A DNA stretch of 64,000 nucleotides from Stenotrophomonas rhizophila (GTDB lineage: Bacteria > Pseudomonadota > Gammaproteobacteria > Xanthomonadales > Xanthomonadaceae), in contig NZ_VDQT01000004.1 in NCBI RefSeq assembly GCF_007667275.1, positions 310,001 through 374,000 of the forward strand, written 5' to 3'. How positions within the stretch are numbered: position 1 is the stretch's first letter; the number at the start of each line of letters is the position of its first letter. The notes beneath the pieces are model-generated. The model did not search any database, had not been told where the DNA came from, and was given only the letters and a program-made list of their open reading frames with translations. A program made the position numbers and the translations under genes. Positions 24,514 to 32,608 of this stretch are shown piece by piece.

Positions 24514-25440
24514 TCACGCAACATCCACCCGCCACGCAACCGGCAACCCCTCAACCACCATCTGCATCAACGCCCGCACCTTCGGCGTCAGATCGCGCCG
24601 ATCACTCACGCACAAAAACACCCGCATCGGCTCCGGCGACGTCCGCGCCCCATCGCCCGACGCGAACAACACCTGCAACGCCCCGCGCGCCAACCACGGT
24701 TCCGCCACGAACGCCGCCAACCGCGCGATCCCACCGCCGGCCGCCGCCATCGCCGCAATCGCATCGATGTCATCCGACACCAGTGCAGGCCGCATCTCCG
24801 CCTCGAAGCGGATCCCATCGCGCACGAACCCCCACGGCAGCAACCGCCCATCCACCGGATAGCGGAATACCAGGCAGCGATGCTCGCGCAGCGCCTCCGG
24901 CGTGTCCGGCGCACCGACCCGCGCCAGGTACGAAGGCGCCGCGCAGACCACGAACGGCACCTGCGCAATGGATCGCGCCACCAGCCCATCCACCAGCTGC
25001 GGCTCGATCCGGAAGCTCACATCCACGTCTTCGCGCGCATGGTCCACACTGCGGTCGGCCAACAGCAGCTCGATCGCCAGCGCGGGATAGCGCGCCTGCA
25101 GCGCGGGCAACATCGGCGCCAGCACGTGGCGGCCAAAGGCCGACGTGCTGGCAATGCGCAACCGCCCCTGCGGCACCGCATCGGGATCGGTCACGGCCGC
25201 CTGCGCCCGTTGCAGGTCGCGCTCGATATGGCGCACTTCCTCCAGGTAGCGCGCACCGCGTTCGGTCAGCGCCAGCGAGCGGGTAGTGCGGTTGAACAGC
25301 CGCACCCCCAGGTGCGCCTCCAGCCGCGCGATGTTCTGCCCCACCGCCGCGGGGCTGATCCCCAACGAGCGCGCCGCCCCCGCCAGGCTGCCGGCATCGG
25401 CGGTACGGACGAAACTTCGGATTGACTGAAGAATGTTCAT
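24514..25440 (-). CDS. LysR family transcriptional regulator
   Basis: A 308 aa LysR protein. The winged helix-turn-helix is at residues 1-60 (SIRSFVRTADAGSLAGAARSLGIS, then VGQNIARLEAHLGVRLFNRTTRSLALTERG). A periplasmic-binding-like effector domain spans about 90-300, including ASTSAFGRHVLAPMLP. The class looks like the short-linker type often divergent from oxidoreductases. It is divergent from the DUF2798 gene (25580), the likely target along with itself; the oxidoreductase at 23361 is convergent. Effector unknown. Confidence 0.9.
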   Translation of the reverse strand: MNILQSIRSFVRTADAGSLAGAARSLGISPAAVGQNIARLEAHLGVRLFNRTTRSLALTERGARYLEEVRHIERDLQRAQAAVTDPDAVPQGRLRIASTSAFGRHVLAPMLPALQARYPALAIELLLADRSVDHAREDVDVSFRIEPQLVDGLVARSIAQVPFVVCAAPSYLARVGAPDTPEALREHRCLVFRYPVDGRLLPWGFVRDGIRFEAEMRPALVSDDIDAIAAMAAAGGGIARLAAFVAEPWLARGALQVLFASGDGARTSPEPMRVFLCVSDRRDLTPKVRALMQMVVEGLPVAWRVDVA

Positions 25441-25579
25441 GATCGCGCCAATTATGGCGCCTGATTACAAAGATCCGCTTTACAAAGACCCAAGGCCAAG
25501 CGCTCTACCGCCGCCCCGTGCCCCCGCCTATCGTGCCGACCCTGCAGCCACCCCCGGCTGCTTCTTCAAGGACTGCCCG

Positions 25580-25843
25580 ATGACCGACGCACAGACCTTC
25601 CCGCGCCGCTGGAAGCTAAGCCCCCGCACCACCCCCTACGTATTCGCCTTCTTCATGGCCTCGGTCATGGCCATGCTGATGTGCCTGGTGATCACCGCCG
25701 CCAACGCCGGCATCAACGCCGACTTCCCCGCCCGCGTACTCGGCGCCTACCAACTCGCCATGCCCACCGCCTTCGTCTGCGTACTGATGGTGCGCCCAGT
25801 GGTGATGCGGCTGGTTGCGCTCACCGTGCATCCGCCGCGCTGA
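25580..25843 (+). CDS. DUF2798 family small membrane protein
   Basis: An 87 aa protein with two membrane spans (about 19-41, YVFAFFMASVMAMLMCLVIT, and about 56-78, AYQLAMPTAFVCVLMVRPVV), the layout of DUF2798 proteins; function unknown. The ATG at 25580 follows AAGGACTGCCCG, a good ribosome-binding site. The gene is divergent from a LysR regulator 139 bases away, which is a frequent arrangement for this family. Confidence 0.75.
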   Translation: MTDAQTFPRRWKLSPRTTPYVFAFFMASVMAMLMCLVITAANAGINADFPARVLGAYQLAMPTAFVCVLMVRPVVMRLVALTVHPPR

Positions 25844-25865
25844 CAACATGTGGCATCCCTCCCCG

Positions 25866-25889
25866 GTAGCGCCCCACCGTTGGTGGGGC
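25866..25889. repeat. SMAG repeat
   Basis: GTAGCGCCCCACCGTTGGTG-type palindrome, 22 bases after the DUF2798 stop. Confidence 0.75.
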
Positions 25890-25910
25890 GTCGCGGCAAA
25901 TCGAACGATG

Positions 25911-25982
25911 CATCGGTCGGCACATCGGTCGGCGCATCGGCCGGCACATCGGTCGGCGCATCGGCCGGTACACCGCTCGGTA
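25911..25982. repeat. 12-bp tandem repeat, six units
   Basis: Six head-to-tail units with consensus CATCGGYCGGCR run from 25911 to 25982; the last unit (CACCGCTCGGTA) is degenerate and merges into a SMAG element. Each unit resembles half of a SMAG stem. No convincing gene reads through it, although one frame would encode a His-Arg-rich repeat. Confidence 0.85.
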
Positions 25983-26002
25983 GAGCGGACTGTTAGTCCG
26001 CT
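25980..26002. repeat. SMAG repeat
   Basis: GTAGAGCGGACTGTTAGTCC-type palindrome directly after the 12-bp tandem array. Confidence 0.75.
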
Positions 26003-26088
26003 GCTCCACCTGCGTCAATGCCCGCGATAATTGGTTGCAACTGACATCGTCCCTCCGGAGGAATGCGCCGCTCCACTACACTCACCCC

Positions 26089-26940
26089 ATGCGCCCCGAC
26101 TCCATCCTCACCCTCTCATGCCCGGACCGTACCGGCATCGTCTACCGTGTCTCCGGCCTGCTGTTCGAGCAGGGCTGCAACATCTTGGACGCGCAGCAGT
26201 TCGGCGATGACGAGAGCGGCCGGTTCTTCCTGCGCGTGCATTTCGACCGCGACCCCGAGCAGCCCATCGAAGCCATGCAGGCCCGCATGGCCTCGCTGGC
26301 CGCCGACTTCCAGATGGACTGGCAACTGCACGACGCCCGCTGCCGCGCACGGCTGCTCGTGCTGGTGAGCAAGCAGGGACACTGCCTGAACGACCTGCTG
26401 TTCCGCGCCCACAGTGGCCAGCTCAAGGTGGACATTGCGGCAGTCGCATCGAACCACGAAGACTTTGGTGCTCTCGCAGGCTCATACGGCATCCCCTTCC
26501 ACCACCTGCCGGTCAACGCCGACAACCGCGCCGTACAGGAACAACAGATCATCGATCTGGTCGAGCGCGAACAGATCGACCTGGTGGTCCTGGCGCGCTA
26601 CATGCAGATCCTGTCACCGCGCCTGTGCGAAGCCTTGGCCGGGCGCGCGATCAACATCCACCACAGCTTCCTGCCCAGCTTCAAAGGCGCGCAGCCATAT
26701 CACCAGGCCCACGCGCGCGGCGTAAAGATCATCGGCGCAACGGCCCACTACGTAACCTCCGACCTAGACGAAGGCCCGATCATCGAACAGGACGTAGCAC
26801 GGGTAGACCACGCCATGACCCCACGCGACCTGGTCCGCCTCGGCAGTGACACCGAATCGCAGGTACTGGCGCGTGCCGTACGCAGGCACGTAGAGCACCG
26901 CATCCTCCTCAACGGGCACCGCACCGTTGTATTCAGGTAA
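26089..26940 (+). CDS. purU: Formyltetrahydrofolate deformylase
   Basis: A 283 aa protein with an N-terminal ACT domain (about 1-85, SILTLSCPDRTGIVYRVSGLLFEQG) and a formyltransferase-fold hydrolase domain. The active-site segments are NIHHSFLPSFKGAQPYHQA and ATAHYVTSDLDEGPIIEQD, with the expected Asn/His/Asp set. PurU hydrolyses 10-formyl-THF to formate and THF, which feeds purine synthesis under one-carbon imbalance. Start at ATG 26089 gives MRPDSILTLSCPDRTG; an in-frame TTG upstream is unlikely. Glycine or methionine sensing by the ACT domain is known from E. coli. Confidence 0.94.
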   Translation: MRPDSILTLSCPDRTGIVYRVSGLLFEQGCNILDAQQFGDDESGRFFLRVHFDRDPEQPIEAMQARMASLAADFQMDWQLHDARCRARLLVLVSKQGHCLNDLLFRAHSGQLKVDIAAVASNHEDFGALAGSYGIPFHHLPVNADNRAVQEQQIIDLVEREQIDLVVLARYMQILSPRLCEALAGRAINIHHSFLPSFKGAQPYHQAHARGVKIIGATAHYVTSDLDEGPIIEQDVARVDHAMTPRDLVRLGSDTESQVLARAVRRHVEHRILLNGHRTVVFR

Positions 26941-27046
26941 CCGATGGGGCGGCTTCTCCTGCTGGGCGCCTTTCGGCTGCAAGGCGCCACAACGTGCAAT
27001 GTGCATACGGCTACGATAAAACCACCGCCCACTTGCGACCGCCCCC

Positions 27047-27433
27047 ATGATCGACCATCTGGATCACCTCGTGCTGACCACTTCCGCAGAAGAGGCCACC
27101 ACCCATTTCTACGTCAACGTCTTGGGGATGACCCTGGAAACGTTCGGAGCGGGCAGAAAGGCCTTCCGGTTTGGCAACCAGAAGATCAATCTGCACATCA
27201 AGGGGCATGAGGTTGAACCCAAGGCGCACCTACCCGTGCCGGGCTCCCTGGACCTCTGTTTCATTGCCGCAGTGCCATTGGACGAGGTCATCCAGAAGCT
27301 CGGCAGCAACTCGGTGAAGATCGAACAGGGCCCCGTCGAGCGCACCGGTGCATTGGGCAAGATCCGATCTGTGTATGTCCGGGACCCCGAACTCAACCTG
27401 ATAGAGATCTCCGAGTACCTCCCTGCGAACTAG
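27047..27433 (+). CDS. VOC (glyoxalase/bleomycin resistance) family protein
   Basis: A 128 aa two-module vicinal-oxygen-chelate protein: MIDHLDHLVLTT opens the first beta-alpha-beta module and IRSVYVRDPELNLIEISEYL closes the second, with metal-ligand candidates His at residue 4 or 7 and Glu near 122. It resembles the uncharacterised YaeR/YwbC-like group of VOC proteins rather than true glyoxalase I. Chemistry unknown. Single-gene unit between purU and a lysE-like gene. Confidence 0.85.
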   Translation: MIDHLDHLVLTTSAEEATTHFYVNVLGMTLETFGAGRKAFRFGNQKINLHIKGHEVEPKAHLPVPGSLDLCFIAAVPLDEVIQKLGSNSVKIEQGPVERTGALGKIRSVYVRDPELNLIEISEYLPAN

Positions 27434-27553
27434 CCGATCGGTTCTGAGCCAGACTACAGGTCCCAGGTACTGGGCCGCGCCGTACGCAGGCATGCTCGAC
27501 GGACACCGCGCCGCAGTCTTCTGATAGCGACCCCCACAGTCGCAAGAGACCCG

Positions 27554-27575
27554 GTAGCGCCGGCCGTTGGCCGGC
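27554..27575. repeat. SMAG repeat
   Basis: GTAGCGCCGGCCGTTGGCCG-type palindrome, the same subtype as at 20619. It fills part of the 238-base gap between the VOC and LysE genes. Confidence 0.75.
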
Positions 27576-27671
27576 CTTCACGATACCGGCAGAAAACCGT
27601 GCGGTAGTGCCGGCCCCCAGGCGGCACCGCACGGAGAATGGAGCGCCACCGCACCACCACGGAGTGAAAAA

Positions 27672-28310
27672 GTGTTCGCACCCTACTGGGCAGAATTCCT
27701 AAGCCTGGCGATAGTCCACCTGCTTGCTGTCATAGCCCCAGGCCCGGACTTCGCAGTAGCCGTCCGCCAGACGGTCCGCTTCGGCCGAAAAGCAGGCATC
27801 TACACCTCGCTAGGAATAGGCGCAGGCATCTCGGTCCATGTCCTCTACACCCTCATCGGCGTAGGCGCACTCCTGCACACAACCCCCTGGCTGATGACAG
27901 CAGCCAAGTGGCTCGGCGCGGCCTACATCTTCTACCTCGGCATCAAATTCCTCCGCAGCAAGCCAAGCGCAGGCGGCGAAGCGACCACCGATGCGCCGAG
28001 CGACGCCGTGCAGCAAACCCCCAGGCAAGCCTTCGTCATCGGCTTCATGACCAACGCCACCAACCCCAAGGCGACCCTGTTCTTCCTGGCTGTGTTCACC
28101 ACACTGGTCAGCGCAAAGACACCGCTCCCCGTGCAGATGCTCTACGGCCTGTGGATGTGCCTGGTCAACGCGGCATGGTTCGTCCTGGTCAGCGTAGCCC
28201 TCTCCACGGCAGCCGTACGCCAGCGCTTCATGCGCTCCAGCCACTGGTTCGAACGAGTGATTGGCGTGCTGCTGATCGGCTTCGCGCTGCGACTGGTGTT
28301 CGTAGCGTAA
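27672..28310 (+). CDS. LysE/RhtB family exporter
   Basis: A 212 aa inner-membrane protein with six hydrophobic segments. PGPDFAVAVRQTVRFGRKAGIYTSLGIGAG near residue 20 is the LysE/RhtB hallmark. Members export amino acids such as homoserine, threonine or lysine. Start chosen at GTG 27672, seven bases after GGAG (27661-27664); an upstream in-frame ATG gives an extra low-similarity stretch. Followed by a structured region and terminator. Confidence 0.88.
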   Translation: MFAPYWAEFLSLAIVHLLAVIAPGPDFAVAVRQTVRFGRKAGIYTSLGIGAGISVHVLYTLIGVGALLHTTPWLMTAAKWLGAAYIFYLGIKFLRSKPSAGGEATTDAPSDAVQQTPRQAFVIGFMTNATNPKATLFFLAVFTTLVSAKTPLPVQMLYGLWMCLVNAAWFVLVSVALSTAAVRQRFMRSSHWFERVIGVLLIGFALRLVFVA

Positions 28311-28349
28311 GCAATGGGGCCGAGCCCGCTCCACGGTGCAAGATGGCCC

Positions 28350-28481
28350 CATCTGGATGTGTACGGAGCTTTTGGCGAACGCCAAGAGTGTCCAGATGCC
28401 GCCACTGGTTACAGGCTTTGGCCGTTTGATGGGAGTGATCCCTAAGGGCATCCGCGAAACCCCCGCAAGGGGGTTTTTTTT
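28350..28481 (+). ncRNA. Possible structured RNA ending in a terminator
   Basis: CATCTGGA (28350-28357) pairs with TCCAGATG (28391-28398), enclosing a second stem CTTTTGGCG/CGCCAAGAG (28369-28377 with 28380-28388, one mismatch) with a two-base loop. About 60 bases further lies a clear terminator (28457-28481). The block could be the 3' end of the lysE mRNA or a separate small RNA beside the symE gene on the other strand. No promoter was identified. Confidence 0.3.
28457..28481 (+). terminator. Rho-independent terminator
   Basis: AAACCCCC, loop GCAA, GGGGGTTT, then a run of eight T (28474-28481). It ends rightward transcripts from the LysE gene or from the structured RNA. Confidence 0.88.
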
Positions 28482-28520
28482 AAAGCGCGGCGATGTGTGC
28501 TCAGGGCGTAGAAGCAGCAG

Positions 28521-28540
28521 CCGGCCGAGCCCGGCTCTAC
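28521..28540 (-). repeat. Partial SMAG-like repeat
   Basis: GCCGAGCCCGGCTCTAC read on the + strand is GTAGAGCCGGGCTCGGC on the - strand, a GTAG-led palindrome just downstream of symE. Confidence 0.55.
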
Positions 28541-28557
28541 CCGGATTCCGTCACTTC

Positions 28558-28881
28558 CTACTGTTCCGAACGCTCCTTGCGTGAGCGCTCCTTCTTCGGC
28601 TCGTGCTTGCGATATCGATACGGCAATGGCACCGGCGTCTCATCCAGCGTCAACGTGACGCGCCCGGGTGTGACCTCTACAAACACACGATGACCCGTCT
28701 TGAACCCCAACCGCTCCATCCATACCCCGCAAAGCGACAGGTAGGGAATGGACAGACCCGGCGGCAGGATGTTGCCGGCAGGGTGCCGAAGGGCGGAAAT
28801 GCGTAGGCTCTTGGGCTGATACCAGCCGATGCCAACCTGCTGGCTGGGATCGTTGCATGAATCCATCTTTGAACTGCGCAT
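28558..28881 (-). CDS. symE: SymE-like toxin (type I toxin-antitoxin family)
   Basis: About 107 aa if started at ATG 28881 (MRSSKMDSCND); 28866 is an alternative. The core LSIPYLSLCGVWMERLGFKTGHRVFVEVTPGRVTLTLDE matches the SymE pattern (P-x-hydrophobic-x-G-x-W-L-x-x-x-G-F-x-x-G, then V-x-V-x-x-G). It is followed by a basic tail (RKHEPKKERSRKER). In E. coli, SymE is an SOS-induced AbrB-fold protein that targets RNA/nucleoid, silenced by the antisense RNA SymR. Here the gene lies alone between LysE and a LysR gene in a lower-GC pocket. No LexA box was recognised. An antisense RNA is plausible but not proven. Confidence 0.7.
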   Translation of the reverse strand: MRSSKMDSCNDPSQQVGIGWYQPKSLRISALRHPAGNILPPGLSIPYLSLCGVWMERLGFKTGHRVFVEVTPGRVTLTLDETPVPLPYRYRKHEPKKERSRKERSEQ

Positions 28882-28901
28882 GCGTCTACTCCATCGGAAG
28901 T

Positions 28902-28926
28902 ACTCCCTTGTCGGCGACAAGGGAGT
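28902..28926. repeat. Perfect inverted repeat upstream of symE
   Basis: ACTCCCTTGTC (28902-28912) and GACAAGGGAGT (28916-28926) are exact complements with a three-base loop, 21 bases upstream of the symE start. It could be an operator, a 5'-UTR hairpin or part of an antisense RNA. No T-tract follows on either strand. Confidence 0.7.
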
Positions 28927-29059
28927 CGGGAGGTTGATATCCGTTAGACCATCGGCGTGACTTATTTCCCAAGGGGGTGTTGTATTCGCCACCCTCCCGA
29001 CGCAGAACTTCATGCTTTCATGGGTCTAACAAGGGGATATCAAGCCCCGAATCCAGACG

Positions 29060-29284
29060 ATGCACAGCTGCTCAAATAAAGAGAAGTTGATGCTTACCCA
29101 GCATACCGGCATGTTCGATTTACTTGGTCAATGGTGTGACGCAAGTGAGCCGAAATTCTGGCGTCAGCTGGTAATTGCTGGAACGAACGTCCCAGAATCA
29201 GTGGCATACTCTCGTGCCAAGCGCTCCTGTTCACTGGCCTCACCGCACCAGAACAGGAGTCGTAAGCAACCCGGGGTGCGCTGA
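29060..29284 (+). CDS. Possible small hypothetical protein
   Basis: A 74-codon frame (MHSCSNKEKLMLTQHTGMF ... ) in the otherwise gene-free stretch 28882-29333. It has no recognised motif and only a weak ribosome-binding site (AGAGAAG before an internal ATG at 29090). The surrounding 450 bases have lower GC than the flanks. I cannot tell whether it is translated. Confidence 0.2.
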   Translation: MHSCSNKEKLMLTQHTGMFDLLGQWCDASEPKFWRQLVIAGTNVPESVAYSRAKRSCSLASPHQNRSRKQPGVR

Positions 29285-29333
29285 ACATTGCTACGCAGTG
29301 CAGGCGCGACCCACATACACAGCCGCTGCCTTT

Positions 29334-30233
29334 CTACGCATACTCATCCCTCTTCAACCAAGCGACCAGCGCAGAAAAAGCAGGTGAGGGCTGCCGGCGG
29401 TTAGGGTAGTAAAGATGGTAGCCGGGGAAGGGGACGCACCACTTGTCCAGCACAGCCACCAACCTGCCCTGCGCGATGTGCTCGGCTACCATCGGTTCCG
29501 GGGCGTAGGCCAAGCCCAGTCCGTCCAGTGCGGCATTGATGACGTGGGTCATGCTGTTGAAGACCAGCGGGCCATCGCCGCGTACCGTGAACTCCTTGCC
29601 CTTCTCTTCGAACTCCCAGGCATAAATGGCACCGTTTGGGCGATGCCGGATGTGCACGCATCGGTGTCGGGTGATGTCGGCGGGCTTTCTGGGCTTGGGA
29701 TGTTTCTGGAAGTAGCCGGGAGATCCAACCACCACCAGCCGCCAATCCGGTCCGACCCTGACAGCGATCATGTCCTTGCTCAGCGCTTCCCCGAGCCGGA
29801 TGCCGGCGTCGAAGCGCTGCTCCACCACGTTGGTAAAGCCGTAATCCACGTAGAACTCAAGCGTGATATCCGGGTACTCGGCCAGGAACCCGGCAAGCCG
29901 TGGTCGGATGATGGTCTCCATCGAATCATCCGTGCAGGAGATCCGTAGCGTTCCCGCCGGCCGGTCGCGCAGGTCACCCAGCGCTTCCACGCTGGCGCCG
30001 ATAGCCTCGAAGTGCGGTGCGATGGAGCGCATAAGGCGCTCGCCGGCTTCAGTGGGGGAAACGTTGCGCGTGGTGCGGGCCAGCAGGCGAATGCCCAGGC
30101 GCTCTTCCAACAGCCGCATCGAATGGCTCAGCGCAGAGGGCGTTACCCCAAGGCGAATGGCGGCCTTGGTGAAGCTCTGCTCTTGGGCCACCACTAGAAA
30201 GGCTTGCAGATCATTGGTCTTCACGGCGCTCAT
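29334..30233 (-). CDS. LysR family transcriptional regulator
   Basis: A 299 aa LysR protein. The helix-turn-helix is in residues 1-65 (LQAFLVVAQEQSFTKAAIRLGVT, then LLEERLGIRLLARTTRNVSPTEAG). The effector domain begins near 92 (LRISCTDDSMETIIRPRLAGFL). It is divergent from the hydrolase/MFS/cupin gene set starting at 30345, which it most likely controls. The start codon is ATG 30233. Relatives of this group often regulate oxidoreductase or quinone-detoxification genes. Confidence 0.9.
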   Translation of the reverse strand: MSAVKTNDLQAFLVVAQEQSFTKAAIRLGVTPSALSHSMRLLEERLGIRLLARTTRNVSPTEAGERLMRSIAPHFEAIGASVEALGDLRDRPAGTLRISCTDDSMETIIRPRLAGFLAEYPDITLEFYVDYGFTNVVEQRFDAGIRLGEALSKDMIAVRVGPDWRLVVVGSPGYFQKHPKPRKPADITRHRCVHIRHRPNGAIYAWEFEEKGKEFTVRGDGPLVFNSMTHVINAALDGLGLAYAPEPMVAEHIAQGRLVAVLDKWCVPFPGYHLYYPNRRQPSPAFSALVAWLKRDEYA

Positions 30234-30344
30234 GGACCAATTGTGAGCTCAACTCAACAATGCATCAACTTTCAGCCGGCTTATCACGGTAGCGGGCGGA
30301 GCCTATCGTGGCGACCTCAGTCCCCCAACCGAGGCCGCACTCGC

Positions 30345-31403
30345 ATGAAACCGACCACGTTGCTGCTGGCGCTGCTTGCCAGCTACGTACTTCCGCTTCC
30401 CGCCATGGCTGCAGATACGCCCGGGGCAGCCCGTCCCGCCGGGGCAGACAACTTCTACCGCAGCCCCACTGTCACTGGTGAGCGCGTCAGCTTCCACAAC
30501 CAGTACCAGATGGAAGTGGTGGGCACGCTGTACCGCCCTCAGGGCTTGCCTCGCGGCAGCCGCGCTCCCGCCGTGGTGGTTGGCCACCCGATGGGCGCGG
30601 TGAAGGAGCAGAGCTCGCAGCTCTACGCGCAGAAGCTGGCCGAGCAGGGCTTCATTACGCTGGCAATCGATCTTTCCTTCTGGGGAGAGAGCGGCGGCAC
30701 CCCGCGGCACCTGGTGGCGCCGGAAATCTATTCAGACGACATCAGTGCGGCCGTTGATTTCCTGAGTACGCAGCCCTATGTGGACCCGGATCGGATTGGC
30801 GGCCTGGGTATCTGTGGCAGCGGCAGCTTTGTGATCAGCGCCGCCAAGATCGACCCGCGCATCAAGGCCATCGCCACGGTGAGCATGTACGACATGGGTG
30901 CGGCGGCACGGGAGGGGCTGAACAACGGGCAATCGCTGGAACAGCGCAAGACGGTGATCCAGTCGGCAACCGACCAGCGCTTGGCCGAGTTCAAGGGCGG
31001 GGCGGCTGTGTACGTGCCAGGCACAGTGAACAAACTCGATGCTGACACCCCTGCCATTCAACGCGAGTTCTTCGATTTCTACCGTACGCCGCGCGGCGCC
31101 TACACGCCAAAGGCAGATACTGCAGAGCTGACCACGCAGCCGCTCTTCAGCAGCCTGGTCAAATTCATGAACTTCTATCCCTTCAATGACATCGAGACCA
31201 TTTCGCCCCGGCCGATGCTGTTCATTTCTGGCGACGCGGCGCATTCCCGCGAGTTCAGCGAAGACGCATACCAAAGGGCCGGCCAACCGAAGGAACTCTA
31301 CTGGGTGGAGGGTGCGGGTCACGTGGACCTGTATGACCGTGCCAACCTGATTCCCTTCGAGAAACTGACGACGTTCTTCCAGCGCGGCCTGGCCGGGAAA
31401 TGA
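30345..31403 (+). CDS. Secreted alpha/beta hydrolase (DLH-like)
   Basis: A 352 aa protein with a signal peptide (MKPTTLLLALLASYVLPLPAMAADT, cleavage about residue 23) and an alpha/beta hydrolase domain. PAVVVGHPMGAVKEQSS is the oxyanion region. GICGSGSFV holds the nucleophile position as GxCGSG, where Cys stands in GICGSG and Ser follows; the usual GxSxG is therefore altered to GICGS. LFISGDAAHSREFSE and GAGHVDLYDR supply acid and His. Similar proteins occur beside LysR regulators in proteobacteria. Its stop overlaps the MFS start (ATGA at 31400-31403). Confidence 0.82.
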   Translation: MKPTTLLLALLASYVLPLPAMAADTPGAARPAGADNFYRSPTVTGERVSFHNQYQMEVVGTLYRPQGLPRGSRAPAVVVGHPMGAVKEQSSQLYAQKLAEQGFITLAIDLSFWGESGGTPRHLVAPEIYSDDISAAVDFLSTQPYVDPDRIGGLGICGSGSFVISAAKIDPRIKAIATVSMYDMGAAAREGLNNGQSLEQRKTVIQSATDQRLAEFKGGAAVYVPGTVNKLDADTPAIQREFFDFYRTPRGAYTPKADTAELTTQPLFSSLVKFMNFYPFNDIETISPRPMLFISGDAAHSREFSEDAYQRAGQPKELYWVEGAGHVDLYDRANLIPFEKLTTFFQRGLAGK

Positions 31404-32608
31404 GCCGCACACACGCAATCGCAGATCGCTCAAACTGGGGGGGCGTGCTCGCGATGACGCTATGCGTCTTCGCGTTGATAGCCTCGGAATTCATGCCGGT
31501 GAGCCTGCTTACTCCCTTGGCGGCAGATCTGGGCGTGACCGAGGGGCTTGCCGGGTACGGCATTGCCATTTCGGGAGCCTTTGCGGTGCTGACCAGCCTG
31601 TCGATCTCCCGGTTGGCGGGCAACATGAACCGACGAACGTTGCTGCTGATCCTCACCGCATTGATGGCAGTGTCCGGTGTGGTGGTGGCCCTGGCTCCGA
31701 ACTATCCGGCCTACATGATGGGGCGTGCACTGATTGGCGTGGTGATCGGTGGGTTCTGGTCGCTCTCTGCCGCAACGGCAATGCGGCTGGTTCCGGCTGC
31801 GAAGGTTCCGCGCGCCTTGGCGATATTCAACAGCGGCAACGCGCTTGCAACGGTAGTTGCGGCGCCATTGGGCAGCTACCTGGGCGGCATGATCGGATGG
31901 CGCGGCGCTTTCTTGTGCCTTCTGCCGGTGGCTGCAATAGCCCTCGCATGGCAGTGGGTTTGTCTGCCCTCCATGCCCGCGGAGAGCGGGCAGTCACAAA
32001 GCGGGCTGGTCGCGCTGTTCCAGCGGCGTGTGGTGGCACTTGGCATGCTTGCCTGCGGTGCCTTCTTCATGGGGCAATTTGCCTTGTTCACATACGTGCG
32101 GCCGTTCCTGGAGCGGGTGACCAGTGCGGGAACGTCTGCTGTACCACTGGTGCTGCTGGCCATCGGCGTAAGCGGCTTCGTGGGCACGCTCGTCATTGGC
32201 GCATTCCTCAGGCGTGGGCTTTACCGAACGCTTGTGACCATTCCGGCCTTGATGGCGCTCATTGCCGTGGCCTTGGTTGCACTGGGGCCCCAGCTTTGGC
32301 CGACCGCCGCGCTGCTCTCGGCATGGGGCCTGCTGGCAACGGCCGCGCCGGTGGGCTGGTGGAGCTGGCTGGCCCGCACTTTCACTGACAACGCAGAGGC
32401 CGGTGGCGGGCTGATGGTGGCGGTGGTGCAGTGCTCCATCGCACTCGGCTCGACCGTGGGCGGACTGTTGTTTGACAGTCTCGGCTTTGCCAGCACGTTC
32501 CTGGCCAGTGCTGGCCTGTTGCTGTGCGCCGCGCTGCTCGCTTATGCCACGTCGTACGACCGGGCGTCCACGTCGGGGTCGGTGGTCGCTGTGGAACCCC
32601 GGGGCTGA
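31400..32608 (+). CDS. MFS transporter (sugar efflux/AraJ-like)
   Basis: A 402 aa major-facilitator protein with about 12 membrane segments. Features include the loop motif RLAGNMNRRTLL after segment 2 and GRALIGVVIGGFWSLSAATAMRLVP in segments 4-5, typical of the DHA1/AraJ-NepI group of efflux proteins. Substrate unknown. It is translationally coupled to the preceding hydrolase (ATGA) and its own stop touches the next start (TGATG at 32606-32610), so it is in the middle of an operon. Confidence 0.88.
   Translation: MSRTHAIADRSNWGGVLAMTLCVFALIASEFMPVSLLTPLAADLGVTEGLAGYGIAISGAFAVLTSLSISRLAGNMNRRTLLLILTALMAVSGVVVALAPNYPAYMMGRALIGVVIGGFWSLSAATAMRLVPAAKVPRALAIFNSGNALATVVAAPLGSYLGGMIGWRGAFLCLLPVAAIALAWQWVCLPSMPAESGQSQSGLVALFQRRVVALGMLACGAFFMGQFALFTYVRPFLERVTSAGTSAVPLVLLAIGVSGFVGTLVIGAFLRRGLYRTLVTIPALMALIAVALVALGPQLWPTAALLSAWGLLATAAPVGWWSWLARTFTDNAEAGGGLMVAVVQCSIALGSTVGGLLFDSLGFASTFLASAGLLLCAALLAYATSYDRASTSGSVVAVEPRG

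Noticed and set aside
25911..25982. A CRISPR array
   Set aside because: Units are 12 bases, head to tail with no spacers; it is a minisatellite.
28441..28500. A phage attachment site or tRNA 3' end near the GC hairpin and T-run
   Set aside because: No tRNA cloverleaf or integrase was found; the sequence is fully explained as a terminator.
13129..28540. CRISPR-like repeated palindromes
   Set aside because: The repeats are scattered singly or in inverted pairs in intergenic sites and begin with GTAG, as SMAG/REP elements do. No cas genes are present.
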